A stretch of DNA of 64,000 nucleotides from NCBI GenBank assembly GCA_902826615.1, contig CADEFN010000013.1:1-64000 (forward strand). Direction: 5' to 3'. The stretch is from an uncultured Gemmatimonadota bacterium (GTDB taxonomy: Bacteria; Gemmatimonadota; Gemmatimonadetes; Gemmatimonadales; Gemmatimonadaceae). Positions 46,147-53,970 of the stretch are shown one piece after another (the stretch's first letter is position 1; each line of letters begins with the position of its first letter). The notes beneath the pieces are model-generated. The model did not search any database. It was not told the DNA's origin and saw nothing but the letters and a program-made list of their open reading frames with translations. The translations under genes and the position numbers were made by a program.

Positions 46147-46614
46147 ATGGCTGAGGCACAGGAACCCGGCGTTGAATCCATAGCCCGCAACCGGCAGGCC
46201 AGGCACGAGTACCAGGTGCTCGAAACCTGGGAGGCGGGCATTGTGCTGACCGGCACCGAGGTGAAGTCGCTGCGGGAGGGGAAGGCCAACATCACGGACG
46301 CGTTCGGCATCGTGCGCGACGGCGAGGTCTATCTCCTGAACATGAATGTGTCGCCCTACGATCGCGGGGGGTACGTGAACCATGAGCCCACGCGTCTGCG
46401 CAAGCTGCTGCTGCACAAACGCGAGATCCGCAAGCTGATCGGCGGGGTGGAACGTCAGGGCCTCACGCTTGTGCCACTCGAGTTGTACTTCAAGGGTGGG
46501 CGTGCCAAGGTCCGCATGGCGCTGGCGAAAGGAAAGAAGTTGCACGACAAACGCGACGACTCGCGCAAGAAGGATGCTGAGCGCGAGATGGCGCGCGCGC
46601 TGCGCCGGCGGTGA
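46147..46614 (+). CDS. smpB: SsrA-binding protein SmpB
   Basis: 155 residues from ATG 46147; an in-frame upstream start at 46036 lies inside the tRNA on the opposite strand and is rejected. Family marks: YQVLETWEAGIVLTGTEVKS, HEPTRLRKLLLHKREI and the basic C-terminal tail (GKKLHDKRDDSRKKDAERE). It binds tmRNA and brings it to stalled ribosomes. The tmRNA gene itself is not in the window. The amidase GTG overlaps its stop. Confidence 0.95.
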   Translation: MAEAQEPGVESIARNRQARHEYQVLETWEAGIVLTGTEVKSLREGKANITDAFGIVRDGEVYLLNMNVSPYDRGGYVNHEPTRLRKLLLHKREIRKLIGGVERQGLTLVPLELYFKGGRAKVRMALAKGKKLHDKRDDSRKKDAEREMARALRRR

Positions 46615-47810
46615 AGATGCTGGCCTCGCTCCTCGCCCTCACCCTGGTGCTGGCGCAGCCCTCCAGCCTTGTCATTCGCAGCGGCGATCTGTCGACTCCG
46701 CTACCGGTGCTGCAGACCCAGCGGGGCCCCATGGTGCGCCTCGAGGATGCCCTCACGGCACTCGGCGCGGCGCTGGTCCGGAACACACCGGACACCTACA
46801 AGCTGTTTGCGGGCGGGGCCGAGCTGGAGCTGACCACGGGCGTGTCGGTGGTGAAGCTGAAGAGCCGCACCGAGCCACTGCCGGCGCCACCGAGTCTGTT
46901 CGAGGGCCGGTTGCTGGTGCCGCTCGCACTCCTGACCGATGTGCTTCCCCGCGCCGCCGTGGGCTACGCCTACAACAGCGCCAGTGGCGAATTGCGCCAC
47001 ACCAGGACTTTGGTCAAGTCGCTCCCGCCGCCGGAGCGTCCGGCACGACGCGCGGAGCCGGTGACGCCAAGGCGCACGCCCCTCGAACGCATCGTCGTGG
47101 TCGACGCCGGACATGGCGGGCCTGACCGCGGAATGACCGGGTCGTTGGGCGGCGGTGGGCGTGTCTTCGAAAAGGACATCACACTCGGCGTGGCGCGGCA
47201 GGTGCGTGACGCGCTGGTGGCCCGCGGGATTCGTGTCGTCATGACGCGTGAGCGTGATACACTCATCGCCCTGGCCGACCGGGGCCGCATCGCCAATCAG
47301 TCAGGGGCGCGTGTCTTCATCTCGGTGCATGTCAATGCGGCCAATCCGCGATGGAAAAACCCGTCCGAGGCCCGCGGCTTCGAGACGTACTTCCTCTCCG
47401 AAGCCAAGACCGAGGATGAACGTCGCGTGGAGGCCATGGAAAACGAAGCGGTGAAGTATGAAGGTGAGGAGGAGGTGAGCGACAACGATCCCCTCAAGTT
47501 CATCCTCAACGACATGAAGCAAAACGAGTTCCTGCGTGAGTCGAGTGATCTCGCGGCCGCCATGCAGCGCGGATTGCGCGGGATTCCGCACCCGGGGCCG
47601 AGCCGGGGGGTCAAGCAGGCCGGCTTTGTCGTGCTCAACAAGGCCTTCATGCCCGCGGTTCTGGTGGAAGTCGGCTTTGGCAGCAATCCGGCCGAGGCAC
47701 GGTGGATGGCGTCTACCGATGGACAGCGCTCGCTGGGCCAGAACATTGCGCAGGCGGTCGCCGACTATCTCGATGTGCTCGACCGGAAGGCCGGAGGTGG
47801 GAACCGATGA
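46611..47810 (+). CDS. N-acetylmuramoyl-L-alanine amidase (Amidase_3)
   Basis: 399 residues from GTG 46611. A short signal peptide is followed by a copper-amine-oxidase-N-like or AMIN-like substrate-binding region (about 25-130). The catalytic domain starts at VVVDAGHGGPDRG (His168), then the zinc Glu in FEKDIT, His in ISVHVNA and the catalytic Glu in AVLVEVGFGSN. An acidic insert of about 40 residues (KTEDERRVEAMENEAVKYEG) resembles the regulatory helix of AmiC/AmiB. It cleaves peptide stems from peptidoglycan in the periplasm during cell separation. Confidence 0.9.
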   Translation: MKMLASLLALTLVLAQPSSLVIRSGDLSTPLPVLQTQRGPMVRLEDALTALGAALVRNTPDTYKLFAGGAELELTTGVSVVKLKSRTEPLPAPPSLFEGRLLVPLALLTDVLPRAAVGYAYNSASGELRHTRTLVKSLPPPERPARRAEPVTPRRTPLERIVVVDAGHGGPDRGMTGSLGGGGRVFEKDITLGVARQVRDALVARGIRVVMTRERDTLIALADRGRIANQSGARVFISVHVNAANPRWKNPSEARGFETYFLSEAKTEDERRVEAMENEAVKYEGEEEVSDNDPLKFILNDMKQNEFLRESSDLAAAMQRGLRGIPHPGPSRGVKQAGFVVLNKAFMPAVLVEVGFGSNPAEARWMASTDGQRSLGQNIAQAVADYLDVLDRKAGGGNR

Positions 47811-48733
47811 CCCATCCACGACTCCGCAGTGACCTGGCCGGCATCACCTTGCAGAACCCGGTCTGGCTGGCGGCCGGCACAGCCGCTTATGGCGATGAGC
47901 TGGACGGAGTGATGCATCTCGAAGCGTTAGGCGGGCTGGTGACCAAGGCCGTAAGTCTCGAACCGAGGGCAGGGGCCCCGGCGCCACGGGTCGCCGAGTT
48001 TCCCGGCGGGATGATCAACGCCATCGGTCTCGCCAATCCCGGCGTCGAGGAAGTGCGGGCCGCGCATCTCCCCTGGCTGCACCAGCATCTCAAGCAGGCG
48101 CGTGTGCTGGTGAATGTCGTCGGCCGTGCAGTGGATGACTTTGCGAAAGTGGTGGCGCGTCTGAATGATGCGGACGGCAAGCAGGGCTTCGAACTGAATG
48201 TGAGTTGCCCCAACGTGAAGGCGGGGGGACTGGAGTTCGGCGCCGATCCCGTGGCACTCGCAGAAGTGGTGCGTCTGGCGCGCGCAGAAACTGCCCTTCC
48301 GATTTTCGTGAAGCTCTCGCCCACACTCAGCAACATCGCCGGCGCCGCAGAGACTGCCCTCGCTGCGGGGGCAAATGGGATCACCGTGGTGAACACCTGG
48401 CCAGGGCTCGTGATTGATGTCGAACGGAAGAAGCCGGCGCTGGGCTTTGGGACGGGCGGCGTCAGTGGGCCCGGGCTCCTCCCCATCGGCGTGCTTGCCA
48501 CGTGGAAAGTCTGGAAGGCGACCGGCGCGCCCGTCATTGGCGTTGGAGGCGTCTCCTCTGCGAACGACGTGCTGCAATACATCATCGCCGGGGCGGCGGC
48601 CGTGGGCATTGGAACAGCGGCATTACGCAACCCGCGCCTGCCCGCCCGCATTGTGAAGGATCTGGGCACCTGGTGCGACCATCACCGGGTGGACTTGTTG
48701 ACCCTCCGTGGGAGTCTGGAATGGCCGAGCTGA
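47807..48733 (+). CDS. pyrD: Dihydroorotate dehydrogenase, class 1B catalytic subunit
   Basis: 308 residues from ATG 47807 (ATGA overlap with the amidase). FMN-binding barrel with the active-site Cys in LNVSCPNVK, KLSPTLSNI, VVNTWPGLVIDVE and GVGGVSSANDVLQYIIAGA. Class 1B enzymes use a PyrK partner and NAD+; no pyrK is in the window. It oxidises dihydroorotate in pyrimidine synthesis. It is followed by pyrF with a 13-nt overlap, and carB lies 5 kb away. Confidence 0.92.
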   Translation: MTHPRLRSDLAGITLQNPVWLAAGTAAYGDELDGVMHLEALGGLVTKAVSLEPRAGAPAPRVAEFPGGMINAIGLANPGVEEVRAAHLPWLHQHLKQARVLVNVVGRAVDDFAKVVARLNDADGKQGFELNVSCPNVKAGGLEFGADPVALAEVVRLARAETALPIFVKLSPTLSNIAGAAETALAAGANGITVVNTWPGLVIDVERKKPALGFGTGGVSGPGLLPIGVLATWKVWKATGAPVIGVGGVSSANDVLQYIIAGAAAVGIGTAALRNPRLPARIVKDLGTWCDHHRVDLLTLRGSLEWPS

Positions 48734-49422
48734 AGGCAACGCCCATCGTGGCATTGGACGTACCCGACGCGACCTCGGCGCTGGCCCTGGTTCGGCGACT
48801 GGGAGGGGAGTGCGGCTTTTACAAGGTTGGGAGCGAGCTGTTCACCGCCGCCGGTCCCTCTGTGGTGAGGGCCATTCGCGAATTGGGGCACGAGGTTTTT
48901 CTCGATCTCAAGTTCCACGACATTCCCAACACGGTGGCCGGGGCCATCAAGTCGGCGGTGTCGACCGGGGCCTCTATGCTCACCATTCATGCGTCGGGTG
49001 GGGCGGAGATGATTCGGGCCGCGGTCGACGCCGCTGGCCCCGAGTGCCGTGTGATGGGAGTGACGGTGCTGACCTCCTTTACGGCCGAGGGCCTCGGGGC
49101 CGCCTGGGGGCGGGTGGGCGTTTCGGTAGACGATGAGGTCACCCGACTGGCTGGGTTGTGCTCGGCGGCGGGTGCCCATGGGATTGTGTGCAGCGGCCAC
49201 GAGGCGTCGATGGTGCGGCAGCGATATCCTGCGCTCAGCCCGCTTGTACCGGGGATCCGGTTTGCTGATGGGGCTGCTCACGACCAGGCTCGGGTGATGA
49301 CGCCGGGGGCGGCGGTGGCTGCCGGGGCACGATATCTGGTCATCGGACGGGCGGTGACCGGGGATTCGGATCCGGCGGCGGCCATGGCGCGAGTGAACCA
49401 GGAGATCGGGCGGGTCGGGTAG
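48721..49422 (+). CDS. pyrF: Orotidine 5'-phosphate decarboxylase
   Basis: 233 residues from ATG 48721, overlapping pyrD by 13 nt. The catalytic array is DLKFHDIPNT, with the Lys/Asp pairs of the family, and GIRFADGAAHDQARVMTPG and YLVIGRAVTG form the phosphate site. It performs the last step of UMP synthesis. Its position directly before the ribosomal operon is unusual but the gene itself is standard. Confidence 0.94.
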   Translation: MAELKATPIVALDVPDATSALALVRRLGGECGFYKVGSELFTAAGPSVVRAIRELGHEVFLDLKFHDIPNTVAGAIKSAVSTGASMLTIHASGGAEMIRAAVDAAGPECRVMGVTVLTSFTAEGLGAAWGRVGVSVDDEVTRLAGLCSAAGAHGIVCSGHEASMVRQRYPALSPLVPGIRFADGAAHDQARVMTPGAAVAAGARYLVIGRAVTGDSDPAAAMARVNQEIGRVG

Positions 49423-49484
49423 GTTGGGCGGTTCGTGGGCGGCGGCGGCACTGCAAAAGGTACGCGAGATGGCCATGGTCCCCA

Positions 49485-49513
49485 TTGCATGTCGCCCGTA
49501 ACCCGCGTAGCTT
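49485..49513 (+). promoter_or_regulatory. Likely promoter of the ribosomal alpha operon
   Basis: TTGCAT (49485-49490) and TAGCTT (49508-49513) are separated by 17 nt, a good sigma-70-like spacing, and they also fit an FCB-type TTG-N20-TAnnTT layout. The rpmJ GTG lies 57 nt downstream. Confidence 0.5.
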
Positions 49514-49570
49514 CAGTGTCTTGCCCCTTTTCCGGGCGGAAATACACGACCGCACGACGGAGCTCTGACG

Positions 49571-49687
49571 GTGAAAGTTCGGACCAGCGTGAAGCCGATT
49601 TGCGAACACTGCAAAGTGGTCAAGCGATCGGGTGTCACCCGCATCATTTGCAAACGCAACCCTAAGCATAAGCAGCGGCAGGGCTGA
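49571..49687 (+). CDS. rpmJ: Ribosomal protein bL36
   Basis: 38 residues from GTG 49571. Complete zinc-ribbon ligands Cys11, Cys14, Cys27 and His33 ([17 protein letters not shown]), so this is the zinc-containing form. It opens the alpha operon. infA and secY, which often stand before rpmJ, are absent; pyrF lies upstream instead. rpsM begins 2 nt after the stop. Confidence 0.95.
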   Translation: MKVRTSVKPICEHCKVVKRSGVTRIICKRNPKHKQRQG

Positions 49688-49689
49688 TC

Positions 49690-50067
49690 ATGGCACGCAT
49701 CTCGGGAGTGGATCTGCCGCGCGAGAAGCGCGTTGAGATCGGGTTGACGTACATCTACGGTATCGGTCGGGCGACCGCGTCGCGCATTTGCGAGAAGTCG
49801 GGTGTGAGCCCTGACATTCGCGTGCGCGATCTCACGGAAGCGGATGTGAACAAGCTCCGCCAGGCCATCGAAAAGGATCATCGCGTCGAGGGTGCGCTGC
49901 GCACCGAGATCGCGATGAACATCAAGCGACTGATGGATATCGGATCCTACCGCGGGATTCGTCATCGTCGTGGGCTGCCGGTTCGCGGGCAGCGTACTCA
50001 CACCAACGCGCGCACCAAGAAGGGACCGCGTCGCGCCATCGCCGGCAAGAAGAAGGTGACCAAGTAG
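49690..50067 (+). CDS. rpsM: Ribosomal protein uS13
   Basis: 125 residues. Canonical sequence from [20 protein letters not shown] to [18 protein letters not shown], including YGIGRATA and the basic C-terminal tail that contacts the P-site. Second gene of the alpha operon. Confidence 0.97.
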   Translation: MARISGVDLPREKRVEIGLTYIYGIGRATASRICEKSGVSPDIRVRDLTEADVNKLRQAIEKDHRVEGALRTEIAMNIKRLMDIGSYRGIRHRRGLPVRGQRTHTNARTKKGPRRAIAGKKKVTK

Positions 50068-50068
50068 T

Positions 50069-50446
50069 ATGGCAACCGGAAAGAAGACCAAGCGCGTCGT
50101 GGAGGCGGAAGGCATCGCCCACGTCAACGCCACGTTCAACAACACGTTGGTGACCATCACCGACATGCATGGCAATACGGTTTCGTGGGGCACCTCCGGC
50201 AAGGCGGGCTTCAAGGGATCCAAGAAGTCCACGCCATTCGCCGCGACGGTTGCTGCCGAGCAGTGTGCTCGGGAAGCGTTATCGGCTGGTGTGCGTCGCG
50301 TGCACGTGCGTGTGCAGGGACCGGGCAGTGGCCGCGAGTCAGCGGTACAGGCCCTGGCTGCCGCGGGATTGCAGGTGCGTTCGATCAAGGACGTGACCCC
50401 GATCCCGCACAATGGCTGCCGTCCCCCCAAGCGTCGGAGGGTCTGA
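50069..50446 (+). CDS. rpsK: Ribosomal protein uS11
   Basis: 125 residues. Canonical features: [40 protein letters not shown] and the C-terminal [15 protein letters not shown]. Part of the 30S platform. One base separates it from rpsM. Confidence 0.97.
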   Translation: MATGKKTKRVVEAEGIAHVNATFNNTLVTITDMHGNTVSWGTSGKAGFKGSKKSTPFAATVAAEQCAREALSAGVRRVHVRVQGPGSGRESAVQALAAAGLQVRSIKDVTPIPHNGCRPPKRRRV

Positions 50447-50449
50447 TCC

Positions 50450-51082
50450 ATGCGTTACACCGGACCCAGCTGCCGTCAGTGCCGCCGCGAAGGCACCAAG
50501 CTTTTCCTGAAGGGCACCAAGTGCTTCACCGAGAAGTGCCCGGTCGAGCGTCGCCCGTATGCCCCCGGCCAGCACGGCCAGGCGCAGGCGCGTCGTCGCA
50601 AGGCCTCTGAGTACTCCAAGCAGTTGCGCGAAAAGCAGAAGATCAAACGCATCTACGGCGTGAGCGAGCAGCAGTTCCGCAACACGTTCGAGAAGGTGGC
50701 CAAGCTTCCGGGCATCACGGGCCACAATCTTCTCGCGGCGCTCGAGAGCCGTTTGGACAACATGGTGTACCGGATGGGATTTGCGTCCAGCCGAAAGGCC
50801 GCGCGTCAGCTCATTCGTCACGGTCATATCGAAGTCGACCAGAAGTCGGTCGACATCCCCAGCTACGCGGTGACACCGGGCGAAGAAGTGCGCGTCCGCG
50901 GAAAGTCGCGAGAGAATGTCTGGGTGAAGGAGTCCATGGAGCAGTCGGCGCGCGGTGTATCGCCGTCGTGGCTAGCCGTGGATCGGGATTCGTTCAGTGG
51001 TCGTATGCTCGAGCGCCCCTCGCGCCCGAACATCGCCATCGCCGCCCAGGAGCAGCTGGTCGTCGAGTTGTACTCGAAGTAA
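50450..51082 (+). CDS. rpsD: Ribosomal protein uS4, zinc-binding form
   Basis: 210 residues. The N-terminal zinc site is complete: Cys8, Cys11, Cys25 and Cys30. The S4 RNA-binding domain covers about 97-160 (SRLDNMVYRMGFASSRKAARQ trimmed at both ends to DNMVYRMGFASSRKAARQ). S4 starts 30S assembly and, in E. coli, represses its own operon. A structured 167-nt spacer separates it from rpoA. Confidence 0.97.
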   Translation: MRYTGPSCRQCRREGTKLFLKGTKCFTEKCPVERRPYAPGQHGQAQARRRKASEYSKQLREKQKIKRIYGVSEQQFRNTFEKVAKLPGITGHNLLAALESRLDNMVYRMGFASSRKAARQLIRHGHIEVDQKSVDIPSYAVTPGEEVRVRGKSRENVWVKESMEQSARGVSPSWLAVDRDSFSGRMLERPSRPNIAIAAQEQLVVELYSK

Positions 51083-51249
51083 GGCAGGAATACTCGCCGG
51101 CCTGCGGATCTGGAGTCGCCACGCGCGATTCCGCCGATCACCAGGCCGGCAGGTCGGGACCCTGACTCCCGTACGAACTCACCGCGCGTCGGGGCGAGGT
51201 GAGGCGTCGCCGGGCACTGTGCCGGCGGGACCCCAAGCACACGCAACTC
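51083..51249 (+). other. Structured spacer between rpsD and rpoA
   Basis: 167 nt without a gene. GCCGGCCTG (51096-51104) pairs perfectly with CAGGCCGGC (51142-51150). A second stem, CGCCGG (51208-51213) with CCGGCG (51222-51227), ends 22 nt before the rpoA ATG. No ribosome-binding site is clear before rpoA. It could be a regulatory element for rpoA or rplQ. Confidence 0.45.
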
Positions 51250-52323
51250 ATGGCCACAGCGATCGATATCAAGGGGCTGGTTCGTCCTCACCTCGTCGAG
51301 GTGAACCGGCGCGACGACCACAGCAACATTGCCGAGTTTGTCCTGCAGCCGCTGGAACGCGGTTACGGGCACACGTTAGGCAATGCGATGCGCCGCATGC
51401 TCCTCTCCTCCCTCCGCGGCGCCGCCGTGTGGGGTTTCCGGATTGACGGCGTGGTGCACGAGCACCAGACCATCTCCGGTGTCACTGAAGACGTCCACCA
51501 GATCATCGCCAACCTCAAGTCGCTCGTGCTCTCCATGGCCGAGGATGTCGAGGAAGGGGTGCTGCGGATCAGCAAGTCCGAAGCGGGCGCCGTCACCGCG
51601 GGTGATGCCCACGAAACCGGTGGCATCCGCGTCGTGAACGCCTCGCACCACATCCTCACGCTGCAGGACCGGCGCGAGATCAATATCGAGCTCTACATCC
51701 GCAAGGGTCGCGGCTATGTCGAGTCCGAGCAGCACCCGGTCGACCGTGGACTCCCCGTCGACCTGGTTCGCATCGACTCGATCTACAATCCCGTGCGTCG
51801 CGCCAACTTCACCGTGGCCGAAACACGCGTCGGTCAGCGCACCGACTACGATCGCCTCACGCTCACGGTAGAAACCAACGGCACGATCACGCCGGAAGAA
51901 GCGGTGAGTTATGCCGCCGCACTCGCGCAGTCGCACTTCCAGTACTTCGCATCGTTTGGGTCGCACACGTCGGCCGCGATGTCGTTTGGTGGTGACGCCA
52001 GCGGTGGCGACGGTGTCCGTCTTGCGAGTCTCTTCAAGACGCCCATCGACGACCTCGAGCTCTCCGTTCGTTCGGTCAACTCGCTCAAGAACTCCAGCAT
52101 CCGTTCGCTGGGCGATCTGGTCCGCCAGACCGAAAACCAGATTCTGCAGGTCAAGAATTTCGGCAAGAAGTCGCTGCAGGAGATTGCCGATCTCCTGGAG
52201 CGCGAAGGACTGAACTTCGGCATGCGCTACGAAGAAGGCGGCGATGGCGTTCGCATTATCGACTGGGGCACCGCTCCCAGCCGTGCGGCGGCCAATGCCC
52301 CTGATGACGAAGAGGAGCAATAA
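51250..52323 (+). CDS. rpoA: RNA polymerase alpha subunit
   Basis: 357 residues from ATG 51250; the frame continues upstream to 51199 but only the later start gives the family N-terminus. The N-terminal dimer domain has LERGYGHTLGNAMRRMLLSS, the C-terminal domain DLELSVRSVNSLKNSSI and VKNFGKKSLQEI, followed by an acidic tail of about 15 residues. The linker between domains (AAMSFGGDASGGDGVRLASL region) is Gly-rich. It assembles core RNA polymerase. It contains one CGTTAGGC octamer. Confidence 0.97.
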   Translation: MATAIDIKGLVRPHLVEVNRRDDHSNIAEFVLQPLERGYGHTLGNAMRRMLLSSLRGAAVWGFRIDGVVHEHQTISGVTEDVHQIIANLKSLVLSMAEDVEEGVLRISKSEAGAVTAGDAHETGGIRVVNASHHILTLQDRREINIELYIRKGRGYVESEQHPVDRGLPVDLVRIDSIYNPVRRANFTVAETRVGQRTDYDRLTLTVETNGTITPEEAVSYAAALAQSHFQYFASFGSHTSAAMSFGGDASGGDGVRLASLFKTPIDDLELSVRSVNSLKNSSIRSLGDLVRQTENQILQVKNFGKKSLQEIADLLEREGLNFGMRYEEGGDGVRIIDWGTAPSRAAANAPDDEEEQ

Positions 52324-52326
52324 CCC

Positions 52327-52683
52327 ATGCGCCACCGCAAAGCCGGACGGCAGCTTCGCCGCACCACCGAACAGAAGATCGCGCTCATGCGTGGTCTGGC
52401 CTCGTCGCTGATTGATCATGGCGCCATCGAGACCACGGAAGCAAAGGCGAAGGAGCTGCGTCCCTTCATCGAAAAGCTGATCACCAAGGCCAAGTCGGGC
52501 ACCCTGCACGACCGCCGCCAGGCGATCCGTCATATCCACAAGCGCGAGACCGCGGACAAGCTCTTCCAGGAGATTGGCCCGCGGTTCCTCAAGCGCGCTG
52601 GTGGCTACACCCGAATTCTCAAGACCGGTCATCGCAAGGGTGACGGTGCCGAGATGGCGCGTATCGAGCTCGTGGAGGGCTGA
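52327..52683 (+). CDS. rplQ: Ribosomal protein bL17
   Basis: 118 residues. Canonical [32 protein letters not shown] and [19 protein letters not shown]. Located at the polypeptide exit side of the 50S subunit. Three bases after rpoA. Confidence 0.97.
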   Translation: MRHRKAGRQLRRTTEQKIALMRGLASSLIDHGAIETTEAKAKELRPFIEKLITKAKSGTLHDRRQAIRHIHKRETADKLFQEIGPRFLKRAGGYTRILKTGHRKGDGAEMARIELVEG

Positions 52684-52688
52684 CACAC

Positions 52689-52907
52689 ATGCAGATCAAT
52701 CGCAGTCGCTGCTACACCTGCGGCAAAGGCGTGACCTACGGCAACAACGTCTCGCACGCCAACAACAAGGTGCGTCGCACGTGGAAGCCCAACCTCCAGG
52801 TCGTGCGTATCGAGCTGGAAGGGAAGATCGTGAAGGTGAAGGTTTGCACGCGCTGTCTGGCCGCGGGCAAGGTGAAGCGGGCCCCGCGCGCTGCACGCGT
52901 GGCGTGA
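52689..52907 (+). CDS. rpmB: Ribosomal protein bL28, zinc-binding form
   Basis: 72 residues. The N-terminal part [20 protein letters not shown] and the C-terminal part keep two CxxC pairs (Cys8/Cys11, Cys53/Cys56). rpmB usually stands with rpmG elsewhere in the genome, so its place as the last gene of the alpha operon is unusual. A strong terminator follows. Confidence 0.95.
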   Translation: MQINRSRCYTCGKGVTYGNNVSHANNKVRRTWKPNLQVVRIELEGKIVKVKVCTRCLAAGKVKRAPRAARVA

Positions 52908-52933
52908 GCGCTCCGTTCCGGGGTTCAACAAAG

Positions 52934-52960
52934 GGGAGCGCTTCTGGCGCTCCCTTTTTA
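52934..52960 (+). terminator. Rho-independent terminator of the alpha operon
   Basis: GGGAGCGC and GCGCTCCC form a perfect 8-bp stem with a TTCTG loop, followed at once by five T residues. The next gene starts only 12 nt beyond. Confidence 0.93.
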
Positions 52961-52971
52961 TTTGCCCGCTG

Positions 52972-53913
52972 ATGCCGACCGCACTCGTCACCGGAATCAC
53001 AGGCCAGGACGGCTGGTACCTGGGCGACTTGCTCGTGGCGCGCGGTTACGCCGTGGTCGGCGTGGCGCGGCGTGAGAGCGAGGTGCCGCGCGAAGTGACA
53101 CTGCAACTGGTCGATGCACGCGATGGGGATGCCATGCTCGGCGTGCTCCGCGCTCATCAACCAGATGAGGTCTATCACCTGGCGGCCGACAGTTCGGTGG
53201 TGAAGTCGTGGGAGAATGCCGAGGCGGCGACCCAAGCGGTGGTAGAGGGAACGCGCGTGGTGCTCGATGCGTGCGCGAAGGCCGCGCCCAGCGCGCGTCT
53301 GGTGGTTGCAAGTTCCTGCGAAGTGTTTGGTGGCCAGGTGACCTCGCCGCAGCATGAGGACCTCGAGCTCCGCCCGGTGTCGCCATACGGCAAAGGGAAG
53401 GCGCTGTCGCTCGAGCTCATCCGGGAGCGGCGCCGGCAGGGTGCGCACGTGTCGGCGGCCATTCTCTACAACCACGAGAGCCCTCGTCGCCCTCCCGAGT
53501 TTCTGAGCCGAAAGGTGACACGCGGTGCCGCCCTGATAGCTGCCGGTCGGGAGACGTCGCTGCGACTGGGCTCACTCGAGGCTCGGCGCGACTGGGGTTT
53601 TGCCGGCGACTACGCCCAAGCGATGTGGCGAATGGCCCAGCAACCGGGCGGGGACGACTTTGTGATTGGCACCGGAGTGGCGCACAGCGTCGCGGAGCTG
53701 TGTGCGTTGGCCTTTGCGGCGGTAGGGCTCGATTACCGGCATCACGTGGAGAGCGATCCGGCCTTCGTGCGAGCCGTCGATCCGGTGTCACTCGTGGCCA
53801 ACCGGGAGAAGGCGCGTCGCGTGCTGGATTGGACGCCGGTCACGTCGTTCGAGACAATGATCACGGCGATGGTGCAGGCCGATGTGGCCCGCCTGTCGTC
53901 GAGCGAAGGATGA
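52972..53913 (+). CDS. GDP-mannose 4,6-dehydratase-like NAD-dependent sugar dehydratase
   Basis: 313 residues. Extended SDR with cofactor loop TGITGQDGWYLGDLL, VYHLAADSSV, the catalytic SSCEVFGG and YGKGK (YxxxK), and YNHESPRRPPEF, which is specific to GDP-mannose 4,6-dehydratase-type enzymes. It probably makes a GDP-4-keto-6-deoxymannose precursor for a surface glycan. The start is 12 nt after a terminator and has no ribosome-binding site, so a leaderless transcript is likely. Confidence 0.85.
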   Translation: MPTALVTGITGQDGWYLGDLLVARGYAVVGVARRESEVPREVTLQLVDARDGDAMLGVLRAHQPDEVYHLAADSSVVKSWENAEAATQAVVEGTRVVLDACAKAAPSARLVVASSCEVFGGQVTSPQHEDLELRPVSPYGKGKALSLELIRERRRQGAHVSAAILYNHESPRRPPEFLSRKVTRGAALIAAGRETSLRLGSLEARRDWGFAGDYAQAMWRMAQQPGGDDFVIGTGVAHSVAELCALAFAAVGLDYRHHVESDPAFVRAVDPVSLVANREKARRVLDWTPVTSFETMITAMVQADVARLSSSEG

Positions 53914-53970
53914 TAGGTTTATGGCGGTTCGGATTCCCCATTTTGCGCGTCGTTCGTCAGCCTGAGGCTC

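Noticed and set aside
49423-49570. Small gene between pyrF and rpmJ
   Set aside because: No frame with a plausible start and family signal; the stretch fits a promoter and leader.
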